A stretch of 64,000 nucleotides of DNA from Okapia johnstoni (taxonomy: Eukaryota > Chordata > Mammalia > Artiodactyla > Giraffidae). The stretch's first letter is position 1. Every line of letters begins with the position of its first letter. Below the pieces are notes generated by a model. The model ran no database searches, had not been told where the DNA came from, and worked only from the letters and a program-made list of their open reading frames with translations. The position numbers were made by a program, and so were the translations under genes. Shown piece by piece: positions 59,995 through 64,000 of this stretch. The stretch is taken from positions 99,287,628-99,351,627 of the forward strand of contig CM044309.1 of assembly GCA_024291935.2 (NCBI GenBank), read 5' to 3'.

Positions 59995-61300
59995 TTATTT
60001 CTATCGCATAGATCAGCATTACCTGGTTTTGGATTTTATTGTAAAAATGAATGTTGCATACAGTAGGCACTCTCTCCATCTGGATTCTTTTACTCAGTTT
60101 TATCTGTATGGCTCATCCATCCTACCTTTGGAAGTAGTTCATTTTTTTGTCGTTGCCAAATACAATTCTGTTGTGATAATTTACCATGTTTATCATTTCT
60201 ACTAAAATTGGACATTTGAGTGTATTTGGTTTTGAGTTATGAATAAAACTGCTGTGAGTGTTCTTAGGCATGTGTTTTGGTGCATTTCTGTTGGTATGTG
60301 CTCAGGGGTTGAATTTGTAGATCCTGGAATTTGCATATATGTGCAGGCTTAGTACAGTCTTGCCAGTTTTCCAAAGTGATTATACCAGTTTATACCTCCC
60401 CCAGCCACAGTGATGCATGAGAATTCCAATTGCCCAACCTCCTCACTAGCACTTGGATTTTTCTCAGCCTTTCAAAATTTTAGCCACTCTGATGGTGTGT
60501 GCCTCATTGTGATTTAATTGGGATGTTCCTACCAACTTACTTCCCATTTGTATATCTTCTTTGTGAAGTTTCTGTTCAGCTTATTTATTGACTTTTCTAT
60601 TGGGTTGTCTTCTTATTGATTTGTAGGAGGCCCTTATATATTATGGATATCAGTTCTTTGTCAGATAAATGCATTATAAATATCTTCTGTTCTGTAGCAT
60701 TTTTATTCTCTTACTGGTACCTTATGATGAAAAGAAGTTTTTCATTTTAATGAGGTCTAAACTGTCATTTTTCCCATCATAGTTAGTGCATTTATACCTA
60801 TTTAAGAAAACTTTATCTCCCCAAGTTAATGAATCCCTCCCTAAAAAAATAAAATAAAATAAAATCTTCTTAAATTATTGTTTAACCTATCATATTAAAT
60901 CTGTGATCCATTTGTAGTGGATTATTCATGTGGTATAAGTTACGGATCAGGGGTGCCTTATCTTCTTAGAGGGCTATCCAGCACTGTTTATGAAACAGAT
61001 AACCCATCTCCACTTCATGGGAGGGTTCATTTGTCATAAGCTGCTGCTGCTGCTGCTAAGTCACTTCAGCAGGCAGTTTTATACATGTGGGTCTATGTGG
61101 AAGATTCCAGATCTATTTGTGTATTCTTAGTCTGTTTGTCCTGTTTGTCTACTCTTGGGCCAGTACCATGCTATTTTCATTACTGTAGCTTTCTAATATA
61201 TCTTTCTGTCAGGGTGATTTCTCCAACTAAATTCATCAAGATTTGTCTTTTAAAGTTTTGGGTGGATTTTATCATTTACTTCTTTTCCTTAAGGAAAGAA
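59995..61300 (-). mobile_element. Old L1, long reverse remnant
   Basis: ctctgatggtgtgtgcctca, cagttctttgtcagataaat, gccagtaccatgctattttc and ccatttgtagtggattattc follow the reverse order of an old L1 (ORF2 3' part and 3' UTR). An (AAAAT)n tract lies at 60841-60864 and a short Bov-A2 piece at about 61039-61066. Confidence 0.8.
61039..61066 (-). mobile_element. Bov-A2 end fragment
   Basis: gctgctgctgctgctaagtc acttcag is the Bov-A2 terminal sequence, only about 28 bases long, inside the old L1. Confidence 0.65.
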
Positions 61301-62118
61301 ACGCCCTTTATTTAGTACTCTTACTTTCTAAGTGGATTTATGCCAAATGCTTCTCCATGTTCTAAATAAGGTGCCATTGCTTTTAAATCTGAAAATCGTT
61401 GTCGGTTCCTGAGAAATTCAGTTTTGTGAAATATATTGTATACGATTGTCCATAATTCACAAATGGCTTCCTGTTAGAAATTCTATTTCTTTGAAGCATG
61501 CATTAAGCCTTCTTGGCAACAGACTTTGGCTCAAACTTTTGTGTTAGTTTTTTTTAAAGACATTATTTCTTTACAAGAGTGAGTCTTGGAAATGGAAATG
61601 GTTCCATGTTACATTCTAGACAAGTTTTGGTCGATTTTTACTACACATAACTGGTATTTTATGGAGCATGGGTGTTACCTTGTGATGTGACTGGAGACTG
61701 TGCTATAGGAAGCAGACAGCTTGTCATGATCAGGCTGTGGTCTCCTGGACATCTCAGCCAGGCAGTCTTACAGAATCATCAGCATCCAAAGATGGGGAGA
61801 TCTCAGAGGTTAGTGGAGGTGGTCAGTGGAGGCTTGAGGCTATAGAGGAAGTCAGGTCTGCAGCAGCTGTCTCCAGGAGGCTGGGATGCCTAGCTTAAAG
61901 CTGGCTTAGCCAAGATCCTTATTCTTGCTGCCAAGAGGAAGTATCCTTAAGGAGCTAACTGCTTAGAAGGAAAACAAAGCAAAACAGTCCTTTACAAGGG
62001 AGCCTTTATCTTCCCTGCTGTTGATTACCATCTCTGTTTAATTTCTGTGCCCAAACACAGGTTGCTAGTTTCTTTAACAAAAATACTGAAAATATAGAGC
62101 CCAAGAAAAGAGACATGA

Positions 62119-62140
62119 AACAAACAAACAAACAAAAAAC
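62119..62140. repeat. (AAAC)n tract
   Basis: About five AAAC units. Confidence 0.9.
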
Positions 62141-62664
62141 CCTCTATATCTTTCTTCCTTGTCTTATGTTCGGTGGACTTTTCTCAGTGTGTGTGGATAT
62201 TCCTCTCCGGTTTCCATAGTCAGGAGACGAGGTCGGGCCCATCTTTGAGACTGGCATTGGATGGGCTCTGAACACGACTATCATTTCCTCACAGTGCCGT
62301 TGGCAGTTGGACAGACTCAGTATAATGCCCAGTCTCTTTTCAGAGGGTGAGGTCCCTGCTTTATCTCCTTCATTACTGGGACCAGCGGGACTTGGGGTGG
62401 TTATCAAGTCATGCTTAATTATCCTCATTAGTAAATGTCTTTCAGTGCCCTTTTGGCCAGTGGGACTGGTTGCAGACACTGTATCCTTTTTAATGATCTT
62501 CGTATCTGGTTCCTTCCCTATCAGCATCACTAATAACATCAGGGTGAATGTACAATATAGCCAACTGATAACTCACACTGCTTCTGCAACCGTCCCCTTT
62601 TAGCCCCAGGATGGGAAACAGTAAGTGGTAACTTCTTGCTCTTTAAAGCTTGGACTTAAAGCTT

Positions 62665-62731
62665 GTTGTTCTTATATTAAAGAACATAGTTGTTCTTAGA
62701 TTAAACAAACTGTAGTTGTTCTTATATTAAA
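62665..62731. repeat. Three-copy short repeat
   Basis: gttgttcttatattaaa occurs at 62665-62681 and 62715-62731, with a one-mismatch copy at 62690-62704. Period about 24-26 bases. Confidence 0.7.
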
Positions 62732-62762
62732 CATATACTGAATGTGTATTATAATACTCACA

Positions 62763-62972
62763 GTTGTTGTTTAGTTGCTCAGTCATGTCTGACTCTTGCG
62801 ACCCCACAGAGTGTAGCCCACCAAGCTCCTCTGTCCATGGGTTTTCCCAGGCAAGAATACTGGAGTTGGTTGCCATGCCCTCCTTTAGGGGATCCTTCCA
62901 ACCCAGGGATCAAACCTATGTCTCTCGCATTGCAGGCAGATTCTTTACCCACTGAGCCACCTGGGAAGTCCA
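62763..62972 (-). mobile_element. Bov-tA SINE
   Basis: Reverse; ttgtttagttgctcagtcat to actgagccacctgggaagtc. Confidence 0.93.
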
Positions 62973-63058
62973 TGAATAACGTAAGTACTTTTAAAAAGAA
63001 TAAATGGGTTTGATGACCAACTGGAAAACTCTGCCCACCCTGATTGGATTCCTGAGGT

Positions 63059-63700
63059 TCAGTTCAGTTCAATTCAGTTGCTCAGTCATGTCCAACTCTT
63101 TGCGACCCCATGAACCACAGCACTCCAGGCCTCCCTGTCCATCACCAACTCCCTGAGTCCACCCAAACCCATGTCCATCGAGTCGATGATGCTATCCAGC
63201 CATCTCATCCTCTGTCGTCCCCTTCCCCTCCTGTCCTCAATCTTTCCCAGCATCAGGGTCTTTTCCAATGAGTCAGCTCTTCGCATCAGCTGGCGAGAGT
63301 ATTGGAGTTTCAGCTTCAGCATCAGTCCTTCCAATGAACATCCAGGACTGATCTCCTTTAGGATGGACTGGTTGGATCTCCTTGCAGTCCAAGGGACCTT
63401 CAAGAGTCTTTCCCACAGTAATAGATATAATGGTCATATGAGTTAAATTCACCCGTTCCAGTCCATCTTAGTTCACTGATTCCTAGAATGTCGATGTTCA
63501 CTCTTACCATCTCCTGTTTGACCACTTCCAATTTGCCCTGATTCATGGACCTAACATTCCAGGTTCCTATGCAATATTGCTCTTTACAGCATCGAATCCT
63601 GCTTCTATCACCAGTCCAATTCACAACTGGGTGTTGTTTTTGCTTTGGCTCCATCCCTTCATTCTTTCTGTAGTTATTTCTCCACTGATCTCCAGGTTAG
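63059..63700 (-). mobile_element. Internally deleted BovB LINE
   Basis: Reverse. From 63700 down to about 63408 the minus strand encodes the start of the BovB endonuclease domain (YCIGTWNVRSMNQGKLEVVK, DILGISELRWTGTGEFNS). From about 63407 down to 63059 it jumps to the RT C terminus ([25 protein letters not shown]) and the gttcagttcagt tail. The central reverse transcriptase is missing and the two parts are in different frames, so it is dead. Confidence 0.92.
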
Positions 63701-64000
63701 AGAATCTCTTCTGAGGTTTTGTGAGAGTAGTGTTTCTCACAGTAACTATGCAGCAGGTTCTAGATCCGTAGGATCCATCTCACTCATCCAGATGTGTCAG
63801 GAAGAAGGGGGTCTCTGGACACAGAGGAGATGCAGGAGGTCCAGCAGCTAAGGAAAATGGGACAGGGTGTGTCAGGCTCACCCAAATCCAGAGAGAGCAG
63901 CTCTCCCCCACCTGGTGTCCATACACCATGGGGATACTATAAAGTCTCCTTGATTGAGACCCAGACATGCACGTGTGAGGAATCACATATCATTCAGGAT

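Overview
This window is ruminant (bovid-type) nuclear DNA. It is saturated with Bov-tA and Bov-A2 SINEs, BovB LINE fragments and artiodactyl CHR-type SINEs. The one protein-coding gene visible is CDH2 (N-cadherin), on the + strand. Twelve consecutive coding exons can be placed at base level, all with GT-AG boundaries and unbroken phase. They match exons 3 to 14 of the 16-exon mammalian gene, about residues 58 to 783 of a roughly 906-residue protein (human numbering, from memory). Exons 1-2 (signal peptide, start of the propeptide) lie upstream of the window. Exons 15-16 (most of the catenin-binding tail) lie downstream.

Layout: 1-21773 is the 3' part of the large intron 2. Exon 3 (21774-22000) and the first part of exon 4 (23893-24039) encode the propeptide, and exon 4 carries the RQKR cleavage site and the adhesive Trp of the mature N terminus. 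Exons 5-6 complete EC1, with the HAV motif in exon 6. Exons 6-8 give EC2, exons 9-10 EC3, exons 10-12 EC4 and exons 12-13 EC5. Exons 13-14 give the transmembrane segment and juxtamembrane tail. Intron 14 begins at 55150 and runs past the window end; no exon 15 was found in it.

The introns hold about 25 Bov-tA SINEs (several with target-site duplications), two dimeric Bov-A2 elements, about ten CHR-type SINEs, and five BovB pieces, one of them internally deleted. They also hold L1 remnants of several ages, four mariner-type terminal-inverted-repeat elements, MIR, L2 and MER5A fossils, and composite TG/TA microsatellites.

A second gene-derived item is a broken, antisense processed copy of NDUFAF2 (mitochondrial complex I assembly factor) in intron 13.

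The observations most worth a second look are: the NDUFAF2 retrocopy; a phase-compatible 42-bp candidate exon in intron 13 that would interrupt the transmembrane segment; a phase-compatible 91-codon candidate terminal exon in intron 6; an unusual acceptor at exon 4; a mariner hairpin resembling the bovine miR-2284/2285 precursors; an L1 insertion with a BovB-derived tag between two poly(A) tracts; and an inverted Bov-tA pair around AT microsatellites in intron 7. No clearly undescribed biological system was found. All calls rest on reading the sequence and on remembered family features, without database searches.
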